Notes under the pieces: model-generated
What the model saw: only the letters and a program-made list of their open reading frames with translations
Told to the model about the DNA's origin: nothing
Databases searched by the model: none
Program-made: the position numbers and the translations under genes
Shown: one piece after another, positions 1-6,152 of the stretch
How positions within the stretch are numbered: position 1 is the first letter of the stretch
Layout of the letters: each line of letters begins with the position of its first letter
Origin: Rhodobacteraceae bacterium UBA1957
GTDB taxonomy: Bacteria; Pseudomonadota; Alphaproteobacteria; Rhodobacterales; Rhodobacteraceae
Assembly: GCA_002336405.1 (NCBI GenBank)
Contig: DDEJ01000094.1
Span: forward strand, 10,922-18,118
Direction of reading: 5' to 3'
Length of the DNA stretch: 7,197 nt

Positions 1-168
1 GTCAAAGAAGTGCAGCGAGAGATTGAATGTGTACCATTGCAACAGGCGTTCCACAAAATGCGTAGCGATCCGATGCCGACGTATCGTAAAATGTTAAAGT
101 CTGACGATGCCGCAGAAGGCATTGCGGCGTTTGTTGAAAAACGTGAACCAAAGTTTCGAGGCGAATAA
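1..168 (+). CDS. Enoyl-CoA hydratase/isomerase (crotonase family), C-terminal end only
   Basis: Frame 1 is open from the left edge to a TAA at 166-168 and gives 55 residues. The last part contains SDDAAEGIAAFVEKREPKF, the standard tail of crotonase-fold enzymes: the S-(E/D)-D-xx-EG-xx-AF-xEKR pattern that forms the C-terminal helix before the final lysine/proline-rich end. Crotonases hydrate, isomerise or cleave acyl-CoA thioesters in the cytoplasm. The oxyanion-hole and catalytic residues lie outside the window, so hydratase, isomerase and carnitinyl-CoA-dehydratase-like activities cannot be told apart. The gene ends two bases before the next start codon, and the ribosome site of that gene (GAGG, 158-161) lies inside this coding sequence, so the two are almost certainly cotranscribed. 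Family assignment is fairly secure; the exact reaction is unknown. Confidence 0.8.
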   Translation, partial: VKEVQREIECVPLQQAFHKMRSDPMPTYRKMLKSDDAAEGIAAFVEKREPKFRGE

Positions 169-170
169 CC

Positions 171-1112
171 ATGTATACTGATCCCCAGAAAGTGACCCGT
201 GTTACCTCTTTGGGGGGCGGGCCGATTGGCGGTGGCTGGGCGGCACATTTTTTGGCCAGAGGCTATGATGTGACGTTGTATCTGCATGATGCAAGCGAGG
301 CTACCGCCTTTGAAGCGATCCTTGACACCGCTTGGAAAAGCCTGATGGATTTGGGCTTGGCCCCCGGTGCATCGCGTGACCGGCTACGGGTTGTCACCGA
401 TTTGCAGCAGGCGGTCGAAGGTGCGCAGTTTATTCAGGAAAGTGCCCCTGAAAACCTGCCTTTAAAGCGCGCGCTTTATGCGGAACTTGGCCGGCTGGCA
501 CCCCCTGATGTGGTTATCGGTTCCTCAACTTCGGGTTTGACCATGACCGAAATTCAGGCCGATTGTGCCACACCTCAGCGCTGCGTTATCGGCCACCCGT
601 TTAATCCGCCGTATCTGCTGCCGCTGGTTGAGATCGTCGGGGGCAAGCTGACCGATCCGGCTGCCGTCACATGGGCGGGGGCTTTTTATGAAAGTGCCGG
701 TAAAGCGGCTTTGATTATGAAAAAGGAAATTCCTGGGTTTGTGGCAACCCGCCTGCAAGAGGCGCTGTGGCGCGAGGCGCTGCATATGGTGGCCAATGGC
801 GAGGCGACTGCCGCCGATATTGACACGGCTTTGATCAATGGCCCGGCGCCGCGCATGGCCATTCAAGGCCAGTGTATGGCGTTTCATGTGGCCTGTGGGG
901 CGGGCGGTATGGCAACCAACCTCGATCAGTTTGGCCCGGCGCTGAAATTGCCATGGACCAGACTTGACGCACCAGAATTGACCCAAGAATTGCGCGACCG
1001 AATGGTGGATGGGTGCAACGAAATGGCGGCGGGGCGCGGGTTTGAAGACATGGCAGCCAAACGCGACCAACAGATTGTTGCAGTTTTACGGGCAATTCGC
1101 GATACGTCCTGA
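171..1112 (+). CDS. 3-hydroxyacyl-CoA dehydrogenase family protein, L-carnitine 3-dehydrogenase-like
   Basis: A 313-residue cytoplasmic NAD-dependent dehydrogenase. The N-terminal Rossmann domain has a GGGPIG dinucleotide loop at 15-20, followed by the end of the second strand with Asp40, which fits NAD over NADP. Next come FIQESAPE (88-95), SSTSG (118-122) and GHPFNPPYLLPLVEIVGG (141-158), which place the family's catalytic His142 and Glu154. The C-terminal helical domain starts near 186 (KEIPGF) and contains EALWREALH (197-205), FGPAL and LPWT (254-263). The HPFNPxYLLPLVE, ALWREALH and FGPALxLPWT combination is what I associate with carnitine 3-dehydrogenase (carnitine to 3-dehydrocarnitine) rather than with beta-oxidation enzymes; the length also fits the short form without a fused thioesterase. 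The Asn expected in GFxxNRL of classical enzymes is Thr193 here. GPAPRMA (225-231) replaces the GPGLRW-type segment of proven carnitine enzymes, so the substrate could differ; L-gulonate/lambda-crystallin-type activity is another possibility. GAGG at 158-161, nine bases before the ATG, supports the start. It is coupled to the crotonase gene upstream. Confidence 0.9.
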   Translation: MYTDPQKVTRVTSLGGGPIGGGWAAHFLARGYDVTLYLHDASEATAFEAILDTAWKSLMDLGLAPGASRDRLRVVTDLQQAVEGAQFIQESAPENLPLKRALYAELGRLAPPDVVIGSSTSGLTMTEIQADCATPQRCVIGHPFNPPYLLPLVEIVGGKLTDPAAVTWAGAFYESAGKAALIMKKEIPGFVATRLQEALWREALHMVANGEATAADIDTALINGPAPRMAIQGQCMAFHVACGAGGMATNLDQFGPALKLPWTRLDAPELTQELRDRMVDGCNEMAAGRGFEDMAAKRDQQIVAVLRAIRDTS

Positions 1113-1136
1113 AAGCAGTTTTAATGCGCTGGGCGA

Positions 1137-1203
1137 GATTAAAAAACCATTGGTGATAAACCAATAGCTTTCCAAACTTTTACAACTCTGTTGGGTTTTA
1201 ATC
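1137..1203 (+). terminator. Nested inverted repeats after the dehydrogenase gene; possible terminator or structured RNA
   Basis: The region begins 24 bases after the dehydrogenase stop codon. An outer pair, GATTAAAA at 1137-1144 and TTTTAATC at 1196-1203, is a perfect 8-base inverted repeat, and CC (1147-1148) can add two pairs with GG (1194-1195) if AA bulges. Inside lies a second hairpin, ATTGGT (1149-1154) with ACCAAT (1160-1165) around a five-base loop. The stems are A/T-rich and not followed by a clear T-run directly after the inner hairpin (only CTTT), so this is a poor intrinsic terminator by the usual rule. It may end the operon or be a structured untranslated RNA; confidence is low. 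Confidence 0.25.
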
Positions 1204-1204
1204 G

Positions 1205-1230
1205 CTTTTGCTCACAGGTACTTTTGCTCA
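1205..1230 (+). repeat. 10-base direct repeat, two copies 16 bases apart
   Basis: CTTTTGCTCA occurs at 1205-1214 and again at 1221-1230, a start-to-start distance of 16 bases. It lies in the non-coding gap about 145 bases before the exported protein gene. Tandem 10-mers at a regular spacing can be regulator-binding half sites, but the spacing is not an exact multiple of a helical turn and chance cannot be excluded in an A/T-rich gap. The rest of 1231-1374 holds only an imperfect AAGG-GAT-CCTT palindrome (1323-1333), a 35-codon unrecognised open frame (1249-1356) and the ribosome site of the next gene; I see no convincing promoter hexamers. Confidence 0.3.
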
Positions 1231-1374
1231 AAATTAAAAGATTTACAGATGGGTGGCTTTAGACTTGTTTGCGGTCCTGTTACACTAGCAATTGGAGATG
1301 CCGTTCAAGGGTTTGTTTTGCTAAGGGATCCTTGGGAATTTCTGATACGTCCTTAACGTTCGGAGCAAATATCG

Positions 1375-2352
1375 ATGCCACATTATGCATTTTCTTTGGT
1401 ACTAATACTATTTGGATTATCCAGTGCAGTGTCTGCACAGACTATTAACGGGACAGATGATGAGGCGGAACAGGCCCCTCAGGCGAAAATAGCCGTTGCA
1501 AAAGCAAATCAAGATATTTCAAAAATAGACGATGTTTCAACATTACTGCGCGGCGTATTGGCATTTGAATGCAAACTTGGAGGTGACAGTTTTCCGTTGG
1601 TCTTGTTGGAAAAAAGAAGAGGCTGGACGATGCCGTCTGCCCCCGATTTGGTCTTGACCGAAATTGATGACGGCTTTGCCTTTAACCAAAGCGACGACCC
1701 CTTGTATTTGGGTTTTTTAAAAGAGCGCGGCGGTAAATGGAAACTGACCGAACTTGATGATGGGGGGGTCACCACCGGAACCTGTGAAGAGCGCGATGAA
1801 ATGTTGGAAGATGTGACCGAGATTATCGCTCCGAAAATTTTGCAGAATGCGCTAGAATTGCAGGATCGGGTGACCGAGGCTGAAGACCGTATGGCCGCGA
1901 TGCAAAGTCGGCTTGACGGGGCAGGCCTGGCCCTTTGCAAGGAACTGCCCGTAAATGAACCTGTTGCTGATGATGGAGAAAACTGCCCCACCGTGGCGCC
2001 AGACGCTGAGACGGCCTTCCCAAAAGAGGCGCTGGCATCAGTGGCGTTTTTCGAGTTTCCAGCGATTTTGACGGGCAACTTGAAAGGCTTGGGGCGGGTG
2101 CTGGATCTTGGAGTCGGGGTTTTGACACAGGACGATGGCACCAGTGTCGCAAATATCGAGGCCCATATGCCGGACTTGAGCCAAGAGGTTATTGCAACAA
2201 TGAGCACTTATACCGAACAGGAAGTGACTGGTCGCGAAGCGCGTCAGGCACTGGCGGAAGATTTGCGAATAACCATGAATGCAACGTTGATATCTCTGAC
2301 GGGCGTGGGGGGCATCGACAAGGTGCATTTCACATTCTTTTCCATAGAATAG
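1375..2352 (+). CDS. Exported protein with coiled coil and C-terminal FliL-like domain
   Basis: A 325-residue protein. Residues 1-21 form a signal peptide with a hydrophobic core (AFSLVLILFGLSS) and an AVSA|Q cleavage site; the n-region lacks Lys/Arg, which is unusual. No other membrane segment is visible, so the mature protein should be periplasmic. Residues about 50-140 are an unrecognised, strand-rich domain bounded by Cys66 and Cys137, a possible disulfide. Residues 160-181 form a coiled coil with hydrophobics at L162, V166, A169, M173, M176 and L180, three exact heptads. A loop with Cys188 and Cys204 follows. Residues about 222-325 look like the periplasmic domain of the flagellar protein FliL: FFEFP, a strand RVLDLGVGVL (241-250), a long helix with MPDLSQEVIATMSTYTEQEV then REARQALAEDLRITMNATL, and the terminal IDKVHFTFFSIE matching FliL's (V/I)xxVLFTxFVIQ end. 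GGAG at 1362-1365, nine bases before the ATG, supports the start, and an in-frame TAA at 1354-1356 excludes a longer form. The coding region and export are confident; the FliL relationship is by eye. The function is unknown. Confidence 0.88.
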   Translation: MPHYAFSLVLILFGLSSAVSAQTINGTDDEAEQAPQAKIAVAKANQDISKIDDVSTLLRGVLAFECKLGGDSFPLVLLEKRRGWTMPSAPDLVLTEIDDGFAFNQSDDPLYLGFLKERGGKWKLTELDDGGVTTGTCEERDEMLEDVTEIIAPKILQNALELQDRVTEAEDRMAAMQSRLDGAGLALCKELPVNEPVADDGENCPTVAPDAETAFPKEALASVAFFEFPAILTGNLKGLGRVLDLGVGVLTQDDGTSVANIEAHMPDLSQEVIATMSTYTEQEVTGREARQALAEDLRITMNATLISLTGVGGIDKVHFTFFSIE

Positions 2353-2384
2353 CAGTGATTATAATAGGACCGCCAAACATTGGT

Positions 2385-2452
2385 TCCGCAGAGAGGTTGG
2401 TCGTATTTTTAAAAAAAGCGCTGCGGAGGTCTTTACCCCCTTAAAGTGGCCT
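2385..2452. other. Inverted repeats in the gap after the exported protein gene
   Basis: TCCGCAG (2385-2391) and CTGCGGA (2421-2427) are perfect 7-base inverted complements with a 29-base interval that includes the run ATTTTTAAAAAAA (2405-2417). Immediately after, CTTTA (2431-2435) and TAAAG (2442-2446) can form a small stem around a C-rich loop, extendable by AGG/CCT (2427-2429 with 2450-2452). None is followed by a T-run in the + direction, so they do not make a standard terminator for the exported protein gene; they lie where one would be expected. Confidence 0.2.
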
Positions 2453-2636
2453 AAATACGGTACATTAAAATCTGCTGTGCCCAGATATGCCGTGCTGCCT
2501 GGCTGTCACGATTGGTCTGGCTGATAAAATATGGGTAGGCTGCGTAAATATCTCGCAGAACTGCGTTTTGCTTCATATCATAGAGAATCTTTGGGTCTTT
2601 AAATTGCCTGACTGGCTTTGGTGTGTGTTTTAACAC
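2451..2636 (-). CDS. Doubtful small hypothetical ORF or gene remnant (61 codons)
   Basis: This reverse-strand frame starts at a GTG (2636-2634) and stops at TAG (2453-2451). The peptide (for example DPKILYDMKQNAVLRDIYAAYP at about 18-39) has a protein-like composition with charged and aromatic residues well mixed, and it fills an otherwise empty gap rather than shadowing another gene. Against it: there is no good ribosome site before the GTG, the frame stays open upstream without an ATG, GTG or TTG until a stop at 2714-2712, and I recognise no family. It may be the tail of a decayed gene or pure chance. The remainder of the 465-base gap 2353-2817 contains the inverted repeats and promoter-like site listed separately and nothing else I can support. 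Confidence 0.25.
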   Translation of the reverse strand: MLKHTPKPVRQFKDPKILYDMKQNAVLRDIYAAYPYFISQTNRDSQAARHIWAQQILMYRI

Positions 2637-2661
2637 GTCTCGGCGACGGTCGATCTTGCTG

Positions 2662-2677
2662 TATAATCCTATCGATA
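2662..2677 (+). promoter_or_regulatory. Perfect TATAAT box followed by TATCGATA palindrome; candidate promoter/operator for the kinase operon
   Basis: TATAAT at 2662-2667 equals the sigma-70 minus-10 consensus. There is no good TTGACA-like hexamer 16-18 bases upstream (about 2639-2645 reads CTCGGCG), so an activator would be needed or the match is chance. Two bases after it comes the 8-base perfect palindrome TATCGATA (2670-2677), which would cover the expected transcription start and could be an operator half or full site. Transcription from here would give a leader of about 145 bases before the kinase ATG at 2818. No structure in that leader convinced me of a riboswitch. Confidence 0.25.
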
Positions 2678-2817
2678 TTGAGACATTGGGTTGGCTGTGG
2701 AAAAAAAGATACTAAAGTTGTCCGTTCCCGCAGATTTACCCGTTGCGTTTCATCGCATAATTACTGAGCATACAGTGTCAGAAATGGATGTATCGGGCGG
2801 GAAAGGCGGGTGTTTCA

Positions 2818-3711
2818 ATGACCCCTCAAGAGGCGATAGACAGGGCGGTGTCCCTGACGTGTTGGTCGGGCGATGTGACCGCTGCGCCGCTGGTCGGCGG
2901 AATTACCAACCACAATATTCTGGTCCATGATCAAGGTAAAAAATATGTTGTGCGGCTTGGTCAGGATATCCCTGAACATATGGTGATGCGGTGGAATGAA
3001 TTGGCAATCAGCCGCGCGGCTCAGGCGTCAGGTGTAGCACCGGCTGTGGTGCATTCCGAGCCGGCGGTTATGGTGCTTGAGTATATCGACAGCACCCCAC
3101 TTGCCGAGGCCGATTTGAACGACGCGGCAACACTGGGATGTGTGGTTGATTTAATCAAGCGCGCGCATGTGCGTATCCCCAACCATTTGCGCGGCCCAGT
3201 GCTGAGTTTTTCGGTCTTTCACATTTTACGCGATTACGCCGCAACGCTGCGCGAACACCGCTCTGAACATCAAGCACGTCTCGGCGGATTGTTAGAACAC
3301 GCCGCCGCGTTAGAGCGCGCTGTGGGGGCGGTTGATCTGGTGCTGGGCCATAATGACCTTTTGCCTGCAAATATCTTGCGGGCCGGAACGCAGTATTGGT
3401 TGATTGATTGGGAATATGGTGGTTTTAATTCGCCTTTGTTTGACCTGGGGGGGCTGGCCAGCAATTGTGACCTGGCGCCTGAGGCCGAAGCAATGATGTT
3501 GCAACGCTATTTCGGCACGGCGCCGGACGCCGCTCTTTGGCGGTGCTATGAGGCGATGAAATGTGCCTCTTTGCTGCGTGAAACTATGTGGAGCATGGTC
3601 AGCGAGACTACCTCGCAAATTGACTTTGACTATCGCGCTTATACGGCTGGGAATCTCGACCGCTTTGAGCGTAGCTTTGCGCAATTTAGCCAACAAGGGA
3701 ATGCGTCATGA
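2818..3711 (+). CDS. Choline/aminoglycoside kinase-like phosphotransferase
   Basis: A 297-residue cytoplasmic kinase of the choline kinase/APH fold. In order: the glycine-rich nucleotide loop GGITNHN (27-33); YVVRLG (43-48) with Arg46 where protein kinases have Lys, as in choline kinases; the helix Glu in NELAISRAA (60-68); the catalytic loop GHNDLLPANIL (177-187) with Asp180 and Asn185, the HxDx4N Brenner motif; and the metal-binding IDWEYGGFNSPLFDLGGLAS (196-215) with Asp197. The tail carries MKCASLLRETMWSMVSE (247-263), which I associate with an alphaproteobacterial subgroup found beside GcvT-type dehydrogenases. Family members transfer phosphate from ATP to a hydroxyl of choline, ethanolamine, thiamine or aminoglycosides; the substrate here is not determined. 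I start at the ATG of 2818 because MTPQEAIDRA is the usual beginning of the family and AAAGG (2802-2806) lies 11 bases before; an in-frame ATG at 2788 would add ten residues with a weaker site. Its TGA overlaps the next gene's ATG (ATGA, 3708-3711), so the two are translationally coupled. Confidence 0.92.
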   Translation: MTPQEAIDRAVSLTCWSGDVTAAPLVGGITNHNILVHDQGKKYVVRLGQDIPEHMVMRWNELAISRAAQASGVAPAVVHSEPAVMVLEYIDSTPLAEADLNDAATLGCVVDLIKRAHVRIPNHLRGPVLSFSVFHILRDYAATLREHRSEHQARLGGLLEHAAALERAVGAVDLVLGHNDLLPANILRAGTQYWLIDWEYGGFNSPLFDLGGLASNCDLAPEAEAMMLQRYFGTAPDAALWRCYEAMKCASLLRETMWSMVSETTSQIDFDYRAYTAGNLDRFERSFAQFSQQGNAS

Positions 3712-6152
3712 CTGATTTTCCAAGCGTGTCTCAGGCCGTCATCGTGGGCGGTGGGATTGTAGGCTGTTCGACGGCTTATCACTTGTCGCGACTAGGCTGG
3801 GATGTGGTGTTGCTTGAGCGCGCCAAGTTGACCTCGGGCACAACCTTTCACGCCGCGGGTCTGGTGGGCCAATTGAGGTCTAGTGCCAATATCACCCAGT
3901 TGCTGGGCTATTCGGTTGATCTTTACAAAACGCTTGAACAAGAAACCGGGCAGGCGACGGGTTGGAAAATGAACGGTGGCCTGCGGCTTGCGTGTAATCA
4001 AGAGCGTTGGACCGAGGTCAAACGCCAAGCCACAACGGCGCATTCCTTCGGGCTTGATATGCAACTGCTGAGCCCACGCGAAGCCCAAGATCTCTGGCCT
4101 CTGATGGCTGTGGATGACGTGGTTGGAGCGGCGTTTTTGCCCACGGATGGTCAAGCCAACCCTTCCGATATCACCCTGTCACTGGCCAAGGGTGCACGGA
4201 TGGCGGGGGCGCAGATATATGAGGACACCAAGGTCAAACGGGTTGAGATTGATAAAGGTGTGATCAAAGGGGTCGAAACCTCTCAGGGGTATATATCGTG
4301 CGGCGTGGTGATTGCGTGTTGCGGTCAGTGGACGCGTGATTTTGCCAAACGCGCTGGCGTGAACGTGCCACTCGTGTCGGTTGAACACCAATATATGGTC
4401 ACTGAACCTATCGCTGGTGTGTCGCCGAATATGCCCACTCTGCGCGATCCTGACAGGTTGACCTATTACAAGGAAGAAGTTGGCGGTCTGGTGATGGGCG
4501 GCTATGAGCCCAACCCGATTATGTGGGCTAAAAACGGGATTCCAAAAGGCTTTCACTATCAGTTGCTGGACAGTAATTTTGACCATTTTGAACCAATAAT
4601 GGAACAGGCGCTAGGGCGGGTTCCGGCGTTGCAAACCGCAGGTATCAAAACGCTGACCAATGGACCGGAAAGTTTTACGCCCGATGGTAATTTCATCTTG
4701 GGCGAAGCGCCGGAATTGAAAAACTTTTATGTCGGCGCTGGCTTTAATGCCTATGGAATTGCTGCCGGTGGCGGGGCAGGGATGGCGCTGGCAGAATGGG
4801 TGGCAAACGGCGGCCCGCCTTACGATCTTTGGGCTGTCGACATAAGACGTTTTGGCCAGCCGCATTTCGACACCGATTGGGTGCGCGCGCGGACCTATGA
4901 GGCTTATGGCAAGCATTATACGATGGCCTGGCCGGCCGAAGAGCATGACAGTGGCCGGCCTTGCCGGAAATCACCACTATATGAGACGTTAAAAGCGGAC
5001 GGCGCTGTGTTTGGTGAAAAACTCGGCTGGGAACGGCCCAATTGGTATGCTGACACTGATCTGGGCGAGGTACCGCATGATATCTATACATTTGAACGCC
5101 CCAACTGGCATGCTGCGGTTGGCCGCGAGCACAACGCGGCGCGCGGGGCCGCGGTGTTATTTGACCAGACATCGTTTGGCAAGTTTGTACTCAAGGGGCC
5201 GGACGCCGAGGCGGCGCTGAACTGGATTGCCGCCAATGATATGTCCAAACCCGTGGGGTCGTTGATCTATACCCAGATGCTGAACGATCAAGGTGGCATT
5301 GAATGTGATCTTACCTGTGTCCGGATTGCCGAAGACGAATATTATATTATTACCGGCACCGGCTTTGTGACCCATGATTTTGACCATATCAGTAGAAATA
5401 TTCCGGTGGGGATGCATGCACAATTGGTGGATGTGACGTCTGCCTATGCTGTGTTGTCACTGTTTGGCCCGAACGCCCGCCTTATCCTGCAGGAGATTAC
5501 GGGCGATGACATCAGCAATGATGCACTGCCTTTTGGCGCGGCAAAAACCATCGGCATTGCGGGCTGTCCGGTGAGGGCGCTTCGGGTTAGCTATGTTGGT
5601 GAACTTGGCTGGGAGCTGCATTTGCCGGTGGAATATGCAGTCACGGTCTATGAGGCGATCCATCGCGCCGGCGCGGCGCACGGCCTGCGCAACGCGGGCT
5701 ATCGTGCCATTGAAACCCTGCGACTGGAAAAGGGATATCGGGCGTGGTCTGCCGATATCGGACCCGATCATACACCCTTTGAATCCGGGCTAGGCTTTGC
5801 GGTCAAACTTGACACCAATCTGGCCTTTAAGGGCCGTGATGCGGTGGCGGCGCAGGCCTCGGTCGGGGTGAAAAAGCGGATGACAATTTTCACCACGGAG
5901 CCGGATGTGATCTTGTTGGGCCGCGAGACGATCTATCGCAACGGTGCGCGGGTTGGTTGGCTTAGCTCGGCTGGCTTTGGCCATAGCATAGGCAAATCAA
6001 TCGGTATGGGCTTTGTGCGTAGCAAGCAGGTGATCGACCGAGATTTCATATTATCGGGCACCTATGAATTAGAGGTGGCAAGCCAGCGGGTTCCCTGTCA
6101 GGCGCAATTATCGCCGCTCTATGATCCGAAAATGTTGAAGGTAAAGGGGTGA
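3708..6152 (+). CDS. FAD-dependent dimethylglycine/sarcosine dehydrogenase-like protein with C-terminal GcvT domain
   Basis: An 814-residue flavoprotein, the usual length for this family. The N-terminal DAO-type FAD domain has VGGGIVGCSTAYHL (13-26), acidic Glu37 at the end of the second strand, and SGTTFHAAGLVGQLRSS (43-59); His48 aligns with the histidine that covalently holds FAD in dimethylglycine and sarcosine dehydrogenases. The FAD domain closes with FYVGAGFNAYGIAAGGGAGMALAEW (340-364). A central linker domain (about 370-430) leads to a GcvT folate-binding domain (about 460-700): ERPNWHAAVGREH, FDQTSFGKFVLKGP, YTQMLNDQGGIECDLT with Asp534 in the position of the folate-binding Asp of the glycine cleavage T-protein, and SYVGELGWELHLP. 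The GcvT C-terminal barrel runs from about 720 to 808. Such enzymes oxidatively remove an N-methyl group and hand the carbon to tetrahydrofolate as 5,10-methylene-THF. The choice among dimethylglycine, sarcosine or another N-methylated amine cannot be made from sequence alone. AAGGGA (3695-3700) lies seven bases before the ATG, which overlaps the kinase stop codon. No terminator is visible in the 63 bases before the converging gene. Confidence 0.95.
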   Translation: MTDFPSVSQAVIVGGGIVGCSTAYHLSRLGWDVVLLERAKLTSGTTFHAAGLVGQLRSSANITQLLGYSVDLYKTLEQETGQATGWKMNGGLRLACNQERWTEVKRQATTAHSFGLDMQLLSPREAQDLWPLMAVDDVVGAAFLPTDGQANPSDITLSLAKGARMAGAQIYEDTKVKRVEIDKGVIKGVETSQGYISCGVVIACCGQWTRDFAKRAGVNVPLVSVEHQYMVTEPIAGVSPNMPTLRDPDRLTYYKEEVGGLVMGGYEPNPIMWAKNGIPKGFHYQLLDSNFDHFEPIMEQALGRVPALQTAGIKTLTNGPESFTPDGNFILGEAPELKNFYVGAGFNAYGIAAGGGAGMALAEWVANGGPPYDLWAVDIRRFGQPHFDTDWVRARTYEAYGKHYTMAWPAEEHDSGRPCRKSPLYETLKADGAVFGEKLGWERPNWYADTDLGEVPHDIYTFERPNWHAAVGREHNAARGAAVLFDQTSFGKFVLKGPDAEAALNWIAANDMSKPVGSLIYTQMLNDQGGIECDLTCVRIAEDEYYIITGTGFVTHDFDHISRNIPVGMHAQLVDVTSAYAVLSLFGPNARLILQEITGDDISNDALPFGAAKTIGIAGCPVRALRVSYVGELGWELHLPVEYAVTVYEAIHRAGAAHGLRNAGYRAIETLRLEKGYRAWSADIGPDHTPFESGLGFAVKLDTNLAFKGRDAVAAQASVGVKKRMTIFTTEPDVILLGRETIYRNGARVGWLSSAGFGHSIGKSIGMGFVRSKQVIDRDFILSGTYELEVASQRVPCQAQLSPLYDPKMLKVKG

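Noticed and set aside
525..1070. A 181-codon reverse frame opposite the dehydrogenase
   Set aside because: His-, Arg- and Gln-rich antisense translation of a well-supported gene; no family features.
1249..1356. A 35-codon open frame starting MGGFRLVCG, ending 18 bases before the exported protein gene and in the same frame
   Set aside because: No ribosome site before its ATG, no recognisable family, and the next gene has its own GGAG site and a complete signal peptide, so this is not a broken N-terminal extension. Chance is the simpler explanation.
2788..2817. Longer kinase start at ATG 2788
   Set aside because: It adds ten residues (MYRAGKAGVS) not expected at the N-terminus of this family, and the ribosome site is weaker than that before the ATG at 2818.
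2691..2930. A + strand open frame from a TTG across the start of the kinase gene
   Set aside because: It overlaps the kinase in another frame, starts with TTG without a good ribosome site, and turns into low-quality sequence where the kinase begins.
2818..3711. Arg46 in place of the ATP-binding lysine as a sign of a dead kinase
   Set aside because: Choline kinases carry Arg at this place, and the catalytic Asp180, Asn185 and metal-binding Asp197 are all present.
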